From the NCBI GenBank assembly GCA_002360945.1, contig DERO01000003.1, positions 124,001 through 188,000 of the forward strand: a stretch of 64,000 bases of DNA, read 5' to 3'. The notes beneath the pieces were generated by a model. The model searched no databases. It was not told where the DNA came from and saw only the letters and a program-made list of their open reading frames with translations. Source of the stretch: Leclercia adecarboxylata (GTDB lineage Bacteria > Pseudomonadota > Gammaproteobacteria > Enterobacterales > Enterobacteriaceae). Of this stretch, positions 46,647 through 58,425 are shown one piece after another. Every line of letters starts with the position of its first letter. The stretch's first letter is position 1. The position numbers and the translations under genes were made by a program.

Positions 46647-47342
46647 TCAGTGGATCCCCAGCAGGCGCGACGCGCTGGCTTTTCCGCTCACCAACTGTTC
46701 CGTATCGCCGTCCCAGGCGATACGGCCATCGGCAATCACCACCGACCGACGGGCAATTTTGACCGCATCCTCCACGCTGTGGGACACCATCAGCATCGTC
46801 AGGTTCTGGCGCTCACATACCTCGTTGACCAGCAGCAGCATCTCCTGACGTAACGCCGGGTCGAGCGCCGAAAAGGGCTCATCCAGCAGCAGGATCGGCT
46901 GCTCGCGTACCAGACAGCGGGCGAGGGCGACGCGCTGACGCTGGCCCCCCGAGAGCTCGCCCGGCAGCCGTTCCAGCAGATCGCCAATCCCCATCTGCGT
47001 CGCGATATTGCTCAGCTTCTGCTGCTGCCCGGCGTTCAGCCTGAGCCCCGGATGCATGCCGAGGCCAATGTTCTGGCGCACGCTCAGATGGGTAAAGAGG
47101 TTGTTTTCCTGAAACAGCATCGATACCGGGCGCTGCGACGGCGGCGTATGGGTGTGGTCCTGGCCCGCAATGGTGATACGGCCGTTGGCCGGTTGCAGGA
47201 AACCGGCCACCAGATTGAGGAGCGTACTTTTCCCCGCGCCGCTGGGGCCGAGCACGGCGATCAGTTCCCCCTGACGCACCGACAGGGTGAAGCGCATCGG
47301 CAGATGCTGATAAAGCCAGGTTACATCAGTGAGAGTTAACAT
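46647..47342 (-). CDS. thiQ: Thiamine ABC transporter ATP-binding protein ThiQ
   Basis: ATPase of the ThiBPQ thiamine/TPP importer, on the cytoplasmic face. It is 231 residues from the ATG at 47342 (N-terminus [13 protein letters not shown]). Upstream in-frame ATGs exist inside thiP but match nothing. Walker [10 protein letters not shown], signature [14 protein letters not shown], Walker [13 protein letters not shown] and the switch His in SHSVEDA are all intact. Start overlaps the thiP stop by 17 bases, so the genes are coupled. Confidence 0.96.
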   Translation of the reverse strand: MLTLTDVTWLYQHLPMRFTLSVRQGELIAVLGPSGAGKSTLLNLVAGFLQPANGRITIAGQDHTHTPPSQRPVSMLFQENNLFTHLSVRQNIGLGMHPGLRLNAGQQQKLSNIATQMGIGDLLERLPGELSGGQRQRVALARCLVREQPILLLDEPFSALDPALRQEMLLLVNEVCERQNLTMLMVSHSVEDAVKIARRSVVIADGRIAWDGDTEQLVSGKASASRLLGIH

Positions 47343-48936
47343 CACGCCCCGGAAGTTTTTCGATAAGGGTAAATAACGCAAAGCACAGCAGCAACAACAG
47401 CAGCGCCGTGACGGCGCCATCCTGGCTGCGATACGAGCCGATCTGCTGATACAGCCAGAACGGCAGGGTGCGGAAATCATCATTGCCAAACAGCGCCACC
47501 ACTCCGAAATCCCCGATCGACAGCACGCAGGCAAAGGCCAGGGCCTGCGCCAGCGGGCGTTTCAGGGCGCGCAGTTCCACCACCTTCAGCCGCTGCCAGC
47601 CGTGCATCCCCAGCGAATCGCAGAGCAGAGTGTAGCGGGCGCTGAGATCGCGCATCGGGTTTTCCAGTACCTTCAGCGCATACGGAATAGCCATCAGAGC
47701 GTTGGTGAAGATGACGATACCATCGGCTGATTCAGGCAGGCCGACGGTGCTGTTAAACAGCAGGAAGAAGCCGCTCGCCAGCACGATACCGGGCATCGCC
47801 AGGATCAGCATCCCGCTCAGATCCAGCGCCTGTCCGGCCACGGTCGCCTGACGGGCGTACAGCTCCCGGCTGGTCCACAGCAGCATCATGGTCAGCAGCA
47901 CGCAGAGCAGACCCGCCCCCAGCGCAATGCGCAGGGAGGTGCCGAGCGCCTGCCACAGCACCGGCTGTTGCAGCACCGACGGCAGGTTAAGGTTCAGGCC
48001 ATCCACCACCACCGCCAGCAGCGGCGGGAGCAACAGCAGCAGGGCGAGGGTGATGAGCAGGCCATCGGTCAGGCGGCTACGCAGGCTATCCTGCGGATCG
48101 CGCCAGCCGGCCAGCCGGCTGCTGCCCACGGCGATGGCTTTACCCAGCCGCTGGCTCAGCATCACCAGCCCCAGGCAGCAGAACATCTGCACCATCGCCA
48201 GCAGCGCCGCGCGGCCCGGATCGTAGTCGTAGCTCAGGGCCTGATAGATGGCGAGTTCAATGGTGGTGGCCTGCGGCCCGCCGCCCAGCGAGAGCACGGT
48301 GGCAAAGCTGGCAAAGCAGAGCATAAAGATCAGCGCCGCGACGGGAGGAATTTGTCGGCGCAGCCAGGGCCACTCCACAAAGCGGAAGAAGGACCAGCCG
48401 CGCATCCCGAGCTGGGCGGCAAGCTGGCGCTGTTCGCCGGGGATATTCTCCAGCGCCTGCAGCAGCAGCCGTGTCGCCATCGGCATGTTGAAAAAGACGT
48501 GCGCCAGCAGGATACCCTGCAGGCCATAAGGCGAGAAGGTCCACTCCAGCCCGAGCGCCTGGCAGAGGGCGGCAAGCCAGCCCTGACGCCCGTAGACGCT
48601 GAGAATGCCGAATATCGCCACCAGCACCGGCAGGATCAGGGTCATGGCGCACAGGCGCAGCAGCGCCTGCCGTCCGGGGAAACGCCGCCGGTAGAGGGCG
48701 CGGGCGAGGAAGATAGCGGGCACAACGGAGAGCAGGGCGGAAAGAAACGCCTGCCAGAACGAGAAGCGGATGACGTGCCACAGATAGCTGTCGTGCAGCA
48801 GCGCCTTGACGTCGGTGGCTGGCGCGTTAAACCACAGCGCCAGAAATGCCCCCAGGGCGACGACCACCATCAGGATGGCGGCTATCAGCCCCGGGAGTAA
48901 CCAGCCGGCGATCAGCGACTGACGGCGCGTTGCCAT
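47326..48936 (-). CDS. thiP: Thiamine ABC transporter permease ThiP
   Basis: Inner-membrane permease of ThiBPQ. It is 536 residues, as in E. coli, with about twelve helices in two fused permease halves, each ending in the EAA loop contacting ThiQ ([16 protein letters not shown] near 210-225; [15 protein letters not shown] near 465-480). The 3' end overlaps thiQ and the 5' end overlaps thiB by 25 bases, a tightly packed operon. Confidence 0.97.
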   Translation of the reverse strand: MATRRQSLIAGWLLPGLIAAILMVVVALGAFLALWFNAPATDVKALLHDSYLWHVIRFSFWQAFLSALLSVVPAIFLARALYRRRFPGRQALLRLCAMTLILPVLVAIFGILSVYGRQGWLAALCQALGLEWTFSPYGLQGILLAHVFFNMPMATRLLLQALENIPGEQRQLAAQLGMRGWSFFRFVEWPWLRRQIPPVAALIFMLCFASFATVLSLGGGPQATTIELAIYQALSYDYDPGRAALLAMVQMFCCLGLVMLSQRLGKAIAVGSSRLAGWRDPQDSLRSRLTDGLLITLALLLLLPPLLAVVVDGLNLNLPSVLQQPVLWQALGTSLRIALGAGLLCVLLTMMLLWTSRELYARQATVAGQALDLSGMLILAMPGIVLASGFFLLFNSTVGLPESADGIVIFTNALMAIPYALKVLENPMRDLSARYTLLCDSLGMHGWQRLKVVELRALKRPLAQALAFACVLSIGDFGVVALFGNDDFRTLPFWLYQQIGSYRSQDGAVTALLLLLLCFALFTLIEKLPGRDVNSH

Positions 48937-49895
48937 TCACTGACCCAGGCGGCACGTTTCCCCGCCACTTCCTGCGGGGAGTATTCCAGCGCGGTTTTCG
49001 GTTTCACCAGAGTGTCGAAACCGGCAGGTAACGCCACGTTGGTGACCGGGTACATCCAGTTGCCGGTCGGGATAGTATTCTGGAACGACGGGGAGACCAT
49101 AAATTTCAGGAACTTCTCCGCCAGTTCCGGCTGTTTACTGGCGGCGGTGCGGGCGGCGACTTCGACCTGCAGGTAGTGGCCTTCGGCAAAATCAGCCGCG
49201 GCGTAGTTCTCTTTTTTCTCCGAAATAATGTGATACGCCGGAGAGGTGGTGTAGCTCAGCACCAGGTCGCTTTCCCCTTTCAGGAACAGCCCGTAGGCCT
49301 CGCTCCAGCCTTTGGTGACGGTGACGGTTTTGGCGGCCAGCTTCTGCCAGGCTTCCGCAGTCTTATCGCCGTACACTTTTTGCATCCACAGCAGCAGACC
49401 CAGCCCCGGCGTGCTGGTGCGTGGATCTTCGTAGATCACGCGCCACTTCTGATCGCTCTCAACCAGCTCTTTCAGACTCTTCGGCGGGTTTTTCAGCTTA
49501 TTTTTGTCATACACGAAGGCGAAATAGCCGTAATCGAAGGGCACAAAAGTATCGTTCTTCCAGCCGCCAGGAACGTTAACCGCATCGGCCGCTACACCGC
49601 TTTTAGCGAACAGCCCGGTTTGCGTGGCCGCTTCCAGCAGGTTGTTATCGAGACCCAGCACTACGTCGGCTTTGCTGTTTTTGCCTTCCATACGCAGGCG
49701 ATTGAGCAGCGAGACGCCATCTTCCAGCGCCACGAATTTCAGCTCGCAGTGGCAGTCGGCTTCGAAAGCTTTTTTGACCGCCGGGCCTGGGCCCCAGTCG
49801 GCGGCGAAGGAGTCATAGGTGTAGACCGTCAGGACAGGGCTGGCAACGGCAGGCAGCGCAACCAGCGCCAGCAGGGGAAGAACAGTTTTGAACAC
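48912..49895 (-). CDS. thiB: Thiamine-binding periplasmic protein ThiB
   Basis: Binds thiamine, TMP and TPP in the periplasm and delivers them to ThiPQ. It is 327 residues, the E. coli length, when started at GTG 49895, which has agaggt 7 bases upstream. A signal peptide of 18 residues (VFKTVLPLLALVALPAVA) is cleaved before SPVLTVYTYDS. Class II binding-protein fold; TYDSFAADWGPGP and YTTSPAYHI are the conserved ligand regions. First gene of thiBPQ, directly behind the TPP riboswitch. Confidence 0.96.
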   Translation of the reverse strand: MFKTVLPLLALVALPAVASPVLTVYTYDSFAADWGPGPAVKKAFEADCHCELKFVALEDGVSLLNRLRMEGKNSKADVVLGLDNNLLEAATQTGLFAKSGVAADAVNVPGGWKNDTFVPFDYGYFAFVYDKNKLKNPPKSLKELVESDQKWRVIYEDPRTSTPGLGLLLWMQKVYGDKTAEAWQKLAAKTVTVTKGWSEAYGLFLKGESDLVLSYTTSPAYHIISEKKENYAAADFAEGHYLQVEVAARTAASKQPELAEKFLKFMVSPSFQNTIPTGNWMYPVTNVALPAGFDTLVKPKTALEYSPQEVAGKRAAWVSEWQRAVSR

Positions 49896-49941
49896 TTTGC
49901 ACCTCTGTATGTGAGAGTGGCAAAGGATTTTGAGCGACAGC

Positions 49942-50024
49942 CTCAAATCCCTTCGCCGGCGTTATCCGGATCAGGTTCGACGGGTATTTTCTCAGCACAC
50001 GCTTGCGCGCAGCACCCCGTTGAG
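49942..50024 (-). promoter_or_regulatory. TPP riboswitch (THI element; sroA leader) of thiBPQ
   Basis: The minus-strand leader shows all hallmarks of the THI aptamer: closing stem CTCAA/TTGAG (50020-50024 with 49942-49946), ACGGGGTGC, the CTGAGA box (49990-49995), ATACCCGTCGAACCTGATC and the GGATAACGCCGGCGAAGGGA segment. It ends 46 bases before the thiB GTG codon, so TPP binding probably hides the ribosome site (translation control), as described in E. coli, where the leader is released as SroA. Confidence 0.95.
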
Positions 50025-50065
50025 AACGGCGGTATTGTAATGATTTGGTGAATATTACGAAAGTA

Positions 50066-51721
50066 TTATGGTTCCGGCGGCGCAAACCACGCCGATTTAA
50101 AGTCAAACCAGCCGAGGGTGTTCATGCGTAAGCCGCGCATACTGCGCTGCCCCTGGATCATCAGCCAGTGGTGGATCAGCGGGACAATCGCCTGCTGCGA
50201 CAGCAGCTGCTGACACCAGACGGCAAGGTTCATCTCGCCCGCGCGCCACTCGGCGGCGTCCTGCTGCCAGTCGCGCGCAATACAGTGCTGCAGGAGCGGG
50301 ACTTCATACAAATGCGAGAACAGCGAGAAGTCGAGGGGCAGGGTGAAGTTGACGCTGTTGAGCCAGATGTCGCTCACCGTCTCGCCGCGATGCCACTCCT
50401 CATAGCTGACCTCCTGAATGTTTAACGTCACCTGTTCGGCGGCCAGCAGTTCACTCATCATTCTGGCGATCAACCGGTGTTCGATATGCTCGCGGTAGAA
50501 GGTGAGGGTGAGGCTCTCCAGCCCGGCCGGTTTGTCGCCGCGTCCCGGGCGGGCGTGGTGCCAGCGCGGCAGCAGGCCATAGGCCGGGAACCAGTAGGAC
50601 TGATACACCTCCTCGGCCTGATAGATCAGATTGGCCGGGGAGAGGATCCGGCTTACCCACTGACGCACCTCGGGACTGGCTCCACGGTGGGAGCGGTTGT
50701 CGAACAGCAGATAGTAGCAGCCCTCTTCAAGCCGGCTCTCTACTGCTTTTTCGCCCTCGGTGGGCCCTTCCAGCGTCAGGCCGACACTCAGCTCTTCGTT
50801 GATATCCGGCAGGACCCAGACGTTGACCTCGTCAATCAGCGCCCGGTAGCCAAAGTAGTCATCGAAGGCACGGATCTTGAGCTGGTTATTGTTGTTACGC
50901 GATACGGCGTAGGGACCGGTGCCCACCGGCTGGCTGGCAAAGTTGTGCATTTTTTCCCATTCGCGCGGCAGGATCATCGAGGGTACATACCCTAGCAGCC
51001 ACGGCAGCCAGCGGTCGGGCTGCGAAAGCTGAATATCCAGGGTCCAGGCGGTGGGGGACTGGATCCGGGTGATGTGTGAATAGAGAGGCAGCTCGCGGGC
51101 GCGCTGCAGGGTAGCAATGACGTCGGCCATCTCCAGTTCGCGTCCGTGATGGAAATGAATGCCGGGCCGCAGGAAAAAGCGCCAGTGCAGCGGGGAAAGT
51201 TGTTGCCAGTGGTGGGCAATGTCCGCTTCCAGTTCCCCATTTTCCTCATTTATGCGCGTCAGCCCGCTAAAGATCTGCCGCGCCATGTGGGTTTCGGAGC
51301 GTCGTAACGCGCTGCCCGGCAACAGGTTTTTCATCGGACGATAATAGAGCACCCGCAGGATGTGCCTGCCCTGGCGGAAGCTGCGGCCCAGGTGGGAGAC
51401 CAGCATCTGGCGCACCGCGGCCTTATCGCCCACCAGCTGCACCAACTGCTCGATGCGATCCTGCTCCAGCAGATCTTCCGCCCGCTGCTGCTGCAGCGCG
51501 AGGCCGGTATAAAGAAACGTGAGACGGGAACGCTTGCCGCGCCCGGCTTCGGCTTCCCAGCTCAGCCAGCCCTGCTGCTGCATGGTATTGAGCAGGGTGC
51601 GCATATGGCGACGCGAGCAGCTGAGGAGCTCGGCAAGCTCGCTGAGCGTGGTGTCCCGGGTCTGGCCGTCACAGCACTGCCACAGGCGGATGAATTGTTG
51701 TTGCAGACGACCAGAGGGCAT
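50066..51721 (-). CDS. sgrR: Sugar-phosphate stress regulator SgrR
   Basis: Activates sgrS when glucose-phosphate accumulates, and represses itself. It is 551 residues, as in E. coli. An N-terminal winged-helix DNA-binding domain (about 1-110, [32 protein letters not shown]) precedes a solute-binding-protein-like (SBP_bac_5) domain (about 165-545) thought to sense the stress metabolite. The start at 51721 gives [10 protein letters not shown]. It is divergent from sgrS with about 67 bases between, and converges on nothing; thiB leader follows its 3' end. Confidence 0.97.
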   Translation of the reverse strand: MPSGRLQQQFIRLWQCCDGQTRDTTLSELAELLSCSRRHMRTLLNTMQQQGWLSWEAEAGRGKRSRLTFLYTGLALQQQRAEDLLEQDRIEQLVQLVGDKAAVRQMLVSHLGRSFRQGRHILRVLYYRPMKNLLPGSALRRSETHMARQIFSGLTRINEENGELEADIAHHWQQLSPLHWRFFLRPGIHFHHGRELEMADVIATLQRARELPLYSHITRIQSPTAWTLDIQLSQPDRWLPWLLGYVPSMILPREWEKMHNFASQPVGTGPYAVSRNNNNQLKIRAFDDYFGYRALIDEVNVWVLPDINEELSVGLTLEGPTEGEKAVESRLEEGCYYLLFDNRSHRGASPEVRQWVSRILSPANLIYQAEEVYQSYWFPAYGLLPRWHHARPGRGDKPAGLESLTLTFYREHIEHRLIARMMSELLAAEQVTLNIQEVSYEEWHRGETVSDIWLNSVNFTLPLDFSLFSHLYEVPLLQHCIARDWQQDAAEWRAGEMNLAVWCQQLLSQQAIVPLIHHWLMIQGQRSMRGLRMNTLGWFDFKSAWFAPPEP

Positions 51722-51808
51722 AAAAGAGGAACTCCTGACAAAAAATCAGCAATTTATTAATCCCTATATTAGGCCAATAATTCACTTCGTTGAAGCGAGG
51801 AGGTGAAT

Positions 51809-51961
51809 ATGAAGAGGTCTACCGCGAATCAGTTTTACCAACAATATTTTTCAGCGACAAAGGGAGTGTCCTGGCTGGCCCGCCGGTGTGCAGAGCAGCG
51901 GCTGAAAATACTGGAAGATCTGATGCAGTGGGAGGTGACAACATCGACCTCGGAACGCTGA
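51809..51961 (+). CDS. sgrT: SgrT, small inhibitor of glucose uptake, encoded in SgrS
   Basis: A 50-residue protein: starts MKRSTANQFYQQYFSAT and ends EVTTSTSER. The core (QFYQxYFxAT, WL, QRLxxLExLMQW) aligns with E. coli SgrT (43 residues, starting MRQFYQHYFTAT), so this one has five extra residues at the front and a different tail. SgrT acts on the glucose transporter PtsG, blocking uptake at once while SgrS stops new synthesis. A near-perfect Shine-Dalgarno, gaggaggt, lies 5 bases before the ATG. That is stronger than in E. coli, where sgrT is translated weakly. Confidence 0.92.
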   Translation: MKRSTANQFYQQYFSATKGVSWLARRCAEQRLKILEDLMQWEVTTSTSER

Positions 51962-52005
51962 ATGGCTTCGATCATGTGTGACTGAGTATTGGTGCGAATC
52001 ACCAC

Positions 52006-52034
52006 GCCAGCAGGTATTATCTGCTGGCTTTTTT
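52006..52034 (+). terminator. SgrS terminator / Hfq tail
   Basis: 8-base GC-rich stem gccagcag / ctgctggc with loop gtattat and six T. The T-tail is required for Hfq binding in SgrS. Confidence 0.92.
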
Positions 52035-52064
52035 CGTTTTCACTTGCGCTAAAGGGAACAGGTA

Positions 52065-53270
52065 ATGCTCTGGTTAATGACGATGGGACGCCGTCTCAAC
52101 GGTGTGTATGCTGCCTTTATGGTGGTGGCGTTTATGATGGGCGTCGCCGGTGCGCTGCAGGCCCCGACCCTGAGCCTGTTCCTGAGCCGTGAGGTGGGTG
52201 CTCAGCCTTTCTGGGTGGGGATCTTTTACACCGTCAATGCCGTCGCCGGGATCCTGGTCAGCCTGTGGCTGGCAAAGCGATCGGACAGCCAGGGCGACCG
52301 CCGCAAGCTGATCCTCTTTTGCTGCGCGATGGCGATCGGCAACGCGCTGCTGTTTGCCTTTAACCGTCACTATCTGACCTTACTCACCTGCGGCGTGCTG
52401 CTGGCTTCGCTGGCCAATACCGCCATGCCGCAGCTCTTCGCCCTGGCGCGGGAATATGCCGACAGCTCCGCGCGGGAAGTGGTGATGTTCAGCTCGGTGA
52501 TGCGTGCCCAGCTTTCGCTGGCGTGGGTCATCGGCCCACCGCTGGCCTTTATGCTGGCGCTTAACTATGGCTTTACCGCCATGTTCTCTATTGCCGCAGC
52601 CATTTTTGCCCTTAGCCTGGGGCTGATTGCCTTCGCGCTGCCCTCCGTTGCCCGGGTGGACTCCGCAGGCGCGGTACCGGTGACGCAGGTCAGCGGCTGG
52701 AAAGACAAAAATGTCCGCAGGCTGTTTATCGCCTCCACCCTGATGTGGACCTGCAACACCATGTACATCATCGATATGCCGCTGTGGATCAGCAGCGATC
52801 TGGGCCTGCCGGACAAGCTGGCCGGGATCTTAATGGGTACCGCCGCCGGGCTGGAAATCCCGGCGATGATCCTTGCCGGTTATTACGTCAAATACTTCGG
52901 TAAGCGGCGGATGATGGTGATTGCGGTGACGGCGGGCGTGCTGTTTTATCTGGGGCTGATCCTCTTTCACAGCCGCGAAGCGTTACTTGCCCTGCAGCTG
53001 TTTAACGCGGTCTTTATCGGCATTGTCGCCGGGATTGGCATGCTCTGGTTCCAGGATCTGATGCCGGGGCGGGCAGGTTCGGCCACCACCCTGTTTACCA
53101 ACAGCATTTCAACCGGGGTGATTCTGGCCGGGATTATTCAGGGCGCGCTGGCGCAAAGCTATGGTCACTACGTGGTGTACTGGGTAATAGCAGCGATTTC
53201 GCTGGTGGCGCTGGTGCTAACCTGGCGGGTAAAAGAGAGTGAAATTCTGGAAGGCGGCTTCACGAAATGA
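52065..53270 (+). CDS. setA: Sugar efflux transporter SetA
   Basis: Major facilitator that exports glucosides, lactose and some sugar-phosphate analogues, useful in sugar-phosphate stress; inner membrane. It is 401 residues, slightly longer than the E. coli protein, with twelve hydrophobic helices. WLAKRSDSQGDRRKL is the loop 2-3 MFS signature. The ATG at 52065 follows gggaacagg and lies 30 bases past the SgrS terminator; readthrough from sgrS is the expected source of setA mRNA. Additional C-terminal residues (ESEILEGGFTK) compared with E. coli. Confidence 0.96.
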   Translation: MLWLMTMGRRLNGVYAAFMVVAFMMGVAGALQAPTLSLFLSREVGAQPFWVGIFYTVNAVAGILVSLWLAKRSDSQGDRRKLILFCCAMAIGNALLFAFNRHYLTLLTCGVLLASLANTAMPQLFALAREYADSSAREVVMFSSVMRAQLSLAWVIGPPLAFMLALNYGFTAMFSIAAAIFALSLGLIAFALPSVARVDSAGAVPVTQVSGWKDKNVRRLFIASTLMWTCNTMYIIDMPLWISSDLGLPDKLAGILMGTAAGLEIPAMILAGYYVKYFGKRRMMVIAVTAGVLFYLGLILFHSREALLALQLFNAVFIGIVAGIGMLWFQDLMPGRAGSATTLFTNSISTGVILAGIIQGALAQSYGHYVVYWVIAAISLVALVLTWRVKESEILEGGFTK

Positions 53271-53305
53271 CAGCCCATTCTGACAGCAGGACGGAATACG
53301 CATAG

Positions 53306-53474
53306 AGTTCACGCGGGTGCTTGAGGCTGTTTGCCTGAAGCATTGCTGGAAGGGTAGACAGAAGAAAGCCCCACTCAACTTAACATTGATGTGAGGTTAC
53401 CCAACCAACACAACTAAGCCCTGTGAGGGTAGCCTCTTCATCGCTGGAAAGCAATCAGGAGGCTGGAATGCCAA
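53306..53474 (+). pseudogene. hok/sok type I toxin-antitoxin relic: leader and antisense region without toxin ORF
   Basis: The plus strand carries the ordered landmarks of a hok mRNA 5' region: acgcgggtgcttgaggctg (53311-53329), gcagacagaaagcccc-like block (53355-53373), cttaacatt...gtgaggtt (53377-53398), gtagcctctt (53429-53438) and the terminal gaaagcaatcaggaggctggaATG (53447-53470). In intact hok loci the ATG opens a 50-residue membrane toxin. Here it runs straight into the leu-operon terminator and leuD: no hydrophobic toxin follows. So the toxin was deleted and the leader, with its Sok antisense segment, remains. Based on recalled hok sequences. Confidence 0.72.
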
Positions 53475-53497
53475 AATGGCCCGCTTTGCGGGCCATT
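53471..53497 (-). terminator. Terminator of the leu operon
   Basis: 10-base stem aatggcccgc / gcgggccatt with loop ttt (53475-53497), followed on the minus strand by ttttgg. It lies 3 bases past the leuD stop. Confidence 0.85.
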
Positions 53498-53500
53498 AAA

Positions 53501-54106
53501 TTAACTCATAAAGGCCGGCTGTCTGTTCTCGTAGGCCGCAATAGCATCTTCGTGCTGCAGCGTCAGCCCGATGCTGTCCAGGCCGTTGATCATGCAGTGG
53601 CGACGGAACGCATCGATAGTAAAGCTGTAGGTTTTATCCCCGGCTTTCACTTCCTGCGCTTCCAGATCAACCACAAAGCGAATCCCCGGCTGGCTCTGCA
53701 CCAGCGCAAACAGCTCGTCGACCTGCTCATCGCTTAAGGTCACCGGCAGCAGCTGGTTGTTGAAGCTGTTGCCGTAGAAGATATCGGCGAAGCTTGGCGC
53801 AATCACCACTTTGAAACCGTAGTCGGTCAGGGCCCAGGGGGCATGCTCACGGGAGGAGCCGCAGCCGAAGTTTTCCCGCGCCAGCAGGATTGATGCGCCT
53901 TTGAATTCCGGGAAGTTCAGCACGAACTCCGGATTCGGCACTTCCCCTTTGTCATCCAGAAAACGCCAGTCGTTAAACAGATGGGCACCAAAACCGGTGC
54001 GGGTAACCTTCTGCAAAAACTGCTTCGGGATAATGGCGTCGGTATCGACGTTGGCGGCGTCCAGAGGGACCACCAGGCCAGTATGTTGGGTAAATTTCTC
54101 TGCCAT
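53501..54106 (-). CDS. leuD: 3-isopropylmalate dehydratase small subunit
   Basis: Aconitase-like swivel subunit that with LeuC isomerises 2- to 3-isopropylmalate. It is 201 residues, as in E. coli. The substrate-loop motif [20 protein letters not shown] is intact. Last gene of leuABCD, 10 bases after leuC. Confidence 0.97.
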   Translation of the reverse strand: MAEKFTQHTGLVVPLDAANVDTDAIIPKQFLQKVTRTGFGAHLFNDWRFLDDKGEVPNPEFVLNFPEFKGASILLARENFGCGSSREHAPWALTDYGFKVVIAPSFADIFYGNSFNNQLLPVTLSDEQVDELFALVQSQPGIRFVVDLEAQEVKAGDKTYSFTIDAFRRHCMINGLDSIGLTLQHEDAIAAYENRQPAFMS

Positions 54107-54116
54107 GATGGTCTCC

Positions 54117-55517
54117 TTATTTCAGGCTGCGAATATCGGCAAAATGGCCGGTCACTGCGGCTGCCGCGGCCATCGCCGGGCTGACCAGGTGTGTGCGCCC
54201 GCCGCGCCCCTGACGACCTTCAAAGTTACGGTTGCTGGTAGAGGCGCAACGCTCGCCCGGATTCAGGCGATCGTTGTTCATGGCCAGACACATGGAGCAG
54301 CCTGGCAGACGCCATTCAAAACCTGCTTCAATGAAAATCTTATCCAGCCCTTCGGCTTCCGCCTGGGCTTTCACCGGGCCGGAGCCTGGCACCACCAGCG
54401 CCTGCACGCCCGGGGCCACTTTACGGCCTTTCGCCACTTCTGCCGCCGCACGCAAATCTTCGATACGCGAGTTGGTGCAGGAGCCGATAAACACTTTATC
54501 AATCGCCACGTCGGTCAACGGCACGCCCGGTTTCAGCCCCATATAGGCCAGCGCCTTCTCTGCGCTGGCGCGCTCAACCGGATCGGCGAACGAGGCTGGG
54601 TCAGGAATGCTGTCGTTGACGGAGATCACCTGGCCCGGGTTCGTCCCCCAGGTCACCTGCGGCGCGATGGCCTCAGCCTGCAGGGTTACCACGGTGTCAA
54701 ACTGCGCGCCCTCGTCGGTTTTCAGGGTTTTCCAGTACGCGACCGCATCGTCGTAATTCTGGCCTTTCGGGGCATGCAGACGATCCTTCACATAGGCGAA
54801 GGTGATCTCATCCGGGGCAACCAGACCGGCTTTTGCGCCCATCTCAATGGCCATGTTGCACAGGGTCATACGACCTTCCATGCTCAGGGCCTGGATCGCG
54901 CTACCGCAGAACTCGACTACATGACCGGTGCCGCCAGCGCTGCCGGTTTTTCCGATGATCGCCAGCACGATATCTTTGGCGGTGATGCCCGGTGCGGCCT
55001 GGCCGGTGACTTCAATCTTCATGGTCTTCGCACGGCCCTGCTTCAGGGTCTGCGTCGCCAGCACGTGTTCCACTTCTGAGGTGCCGATCCCGAACGCCAG
55101 CGCGCCGAAGGCGCCATGGGTGGCGGTATGGGAGTCGCCGCAGACGATGGTCATCCCCGGCAGGGTGATACCCTGCTCTGGCCCCATCACGTGAACAATG
55201 CCCTGATACGGATGGTTCAGGTCGTACAGTTCGACGCCAAACTCGTTGCAGTTCTTGATCAGCTCCTGCATCTGAATGCGCGCCATCTCACCAGAGGCGT
55301 TGATGTCTTTGGTCTGCGTCGAGACGTTATGGTCCATCGTCGCAAAGGTTTTACCAGGCTGACGCACCGGACGATGATGCGCACGCAGGCCATCAAACGC
55401 CTGCGGCGAGGTCACTTCGTGCACCAGGTGACGATCAATATAGAGCAGCGGGGTTTCGTTCGGCGCTTCGAAGACCACGTGCGCATCAAACAACTTTTCG
55501 TACAACGTCTTCGCCAT
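54117..55517 (-). CDS. leuC: 3-isopropylmalate dehydratase large subunit
   Basis: [4Fe-4S] aconitase-family subunit. It is 466 residues, as in E. coli. The three cluster cysteines lie in FIGSCTNSR (about 347) and [11 protein letters not shown] (about 407 and 410). [19 protein letters not shown] is the characteristic substrate loop. Its start lies 2 bases after the leuB stop. Confidence 0.98.
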   Translation of the reverse strand: MAKTLYEKLFDAHVVFEAPNETPLLYIDRHLVHEVTSPQAFDGLRAHHRPVRQPGKTFATMDHNVSTQTKDINASGEMARIQMQELIKNCNEFGVELYDLNHPYQGIVHVMGPEQGITLPGMTIVCGDSHTATHGAFGALAFGIGTSEVEHVLATQTLKQGRAKTMKIEVTGQAAPGITAKDIVLAIIGKTGSAGGTGHVVEFCGSAIQALSMEGRMTLCNMAIEMGAKAGLVAPDEITFAYVKDRLHAPKGQNYDDAVAYWKTLKTDEGAQFDTVVTLQAEAIAPQVTWGTNPGQVISVNDSIPDPASFADPVERASAEKALAYMGLKPGVPLTDVAIDKVFIGSCTNSRIEDLRAAAEVAKGRKVAPGVQALVVPGSGPVKAQAEAEGLDKIFIEAGFEWRLPGCSMCLAMNNDRLNPGERCASTSNRNFEGRQGRGGRTHLVSPAMAAAAAVTGHFADIRSLK

Positions 55518-55519
55518 GA

Positions 55520-58182
<2,663 letters not shown>

Positions 58183-58224
58183 GGGTTAGGTCCTTGTCTG
58201 TATTTGGGCGCCTTGCTACGAGCA

Positions 58225-58256
58225 TAAAAAAACCCGCGCAGCGGCGCGGGTTTTTT
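58225..58256 (-). terminator. leu operon attenuator terminator
   Basis: GC-rich stem cccgcgc / gcgcggg around a short loop, with seven T on the minus strand. It lies 20 bases past the leuL stop and 43 bases before leuA, so leucine-starved stalling in leuL would prevent its formation. Confidence 0.9.
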
Positions 58257-58275
58257 GTCTTAACGAGAGAACGAT

Positions 58276-58362
58276 TCAACGCTGAATTTCGCCCGCCAGT
58301 CTACCGCGCACAGTGGATGCGTTTAGTAGTAGTAGACCGGTGAAACGAATACTGCGAATCAT
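58276..58362 (-). CDS. leuL: leu operon leader peptide
   Basis: A 28-residue leader: MIRSIRFTG, then four consecutive Leu, all CTA, followed by NASTVRGRLAGEIQR. E. coli leuL is also 28 residues and also has four adjacent leucines. The use of CTA, a rare codon read by a scarce tRNA, makes ribosomes stall sharply when Leu-tRNA is low. The ATG at 58362 is preceded by catgattc and downstream of the leu promoter. Confidence 0.93.
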   Translation of the reverse strand: MIRSIRFTGLLLLNASTVRGRLAGEIQR

Positions 58363-58396
58363 GAATCATGCCCCAGATAAATAAGATATGCTTTTA

Positions 58397-58425
58397 GTGG
58401 TACTGGATACGCGGTTTGATGTCAA
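58397..58425 (-). promoter_or_regulatory. leuLABCD promoter
   Basis: Minus-strand TTGACA (58420-58425), 17-base spacer, TACCAC (58397-58402). The -35 is perfect and the -10 weak, as in E. coli, whose leader sequence (GTATCCAGTA, CTAAAAGCATATC) is also conserved here. Confidence 0.78.

Larger units (their letters stand above)
51788..52034 (+). ncRNA. sgrS: SgrS, Hfq-dependent dual-function small RNA
   Basis: Glucose-phosphate stress RNA. The 3' part contains gtgtgactgagtattgg (51976-51992), the segment that pairs with ptsG mRNA over its ribosome site, unchanged from E. coli. The RNA ends in a terminator, gccagcag / ctgctggc (52006-52028), and six T. The 5' end was placed near 51788 by the ttgaagcgagg similarity and a candidate -10 (ataatt, 51777-51782). 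About 247 nt long, 20 more than in E. coli, mostly because SgrT is longer. SgrR lies divergently upstream and setA follows 30 bases downstream. Confidence 0.9.

Noticed and set aside
53423..53737. 104-codon ORF overlapping the hok relic and leuD
   Set aside because: It runs antisense through leuD and does not encode a hydrophobic toxin; the only signal is the non-coding hok-like leader.
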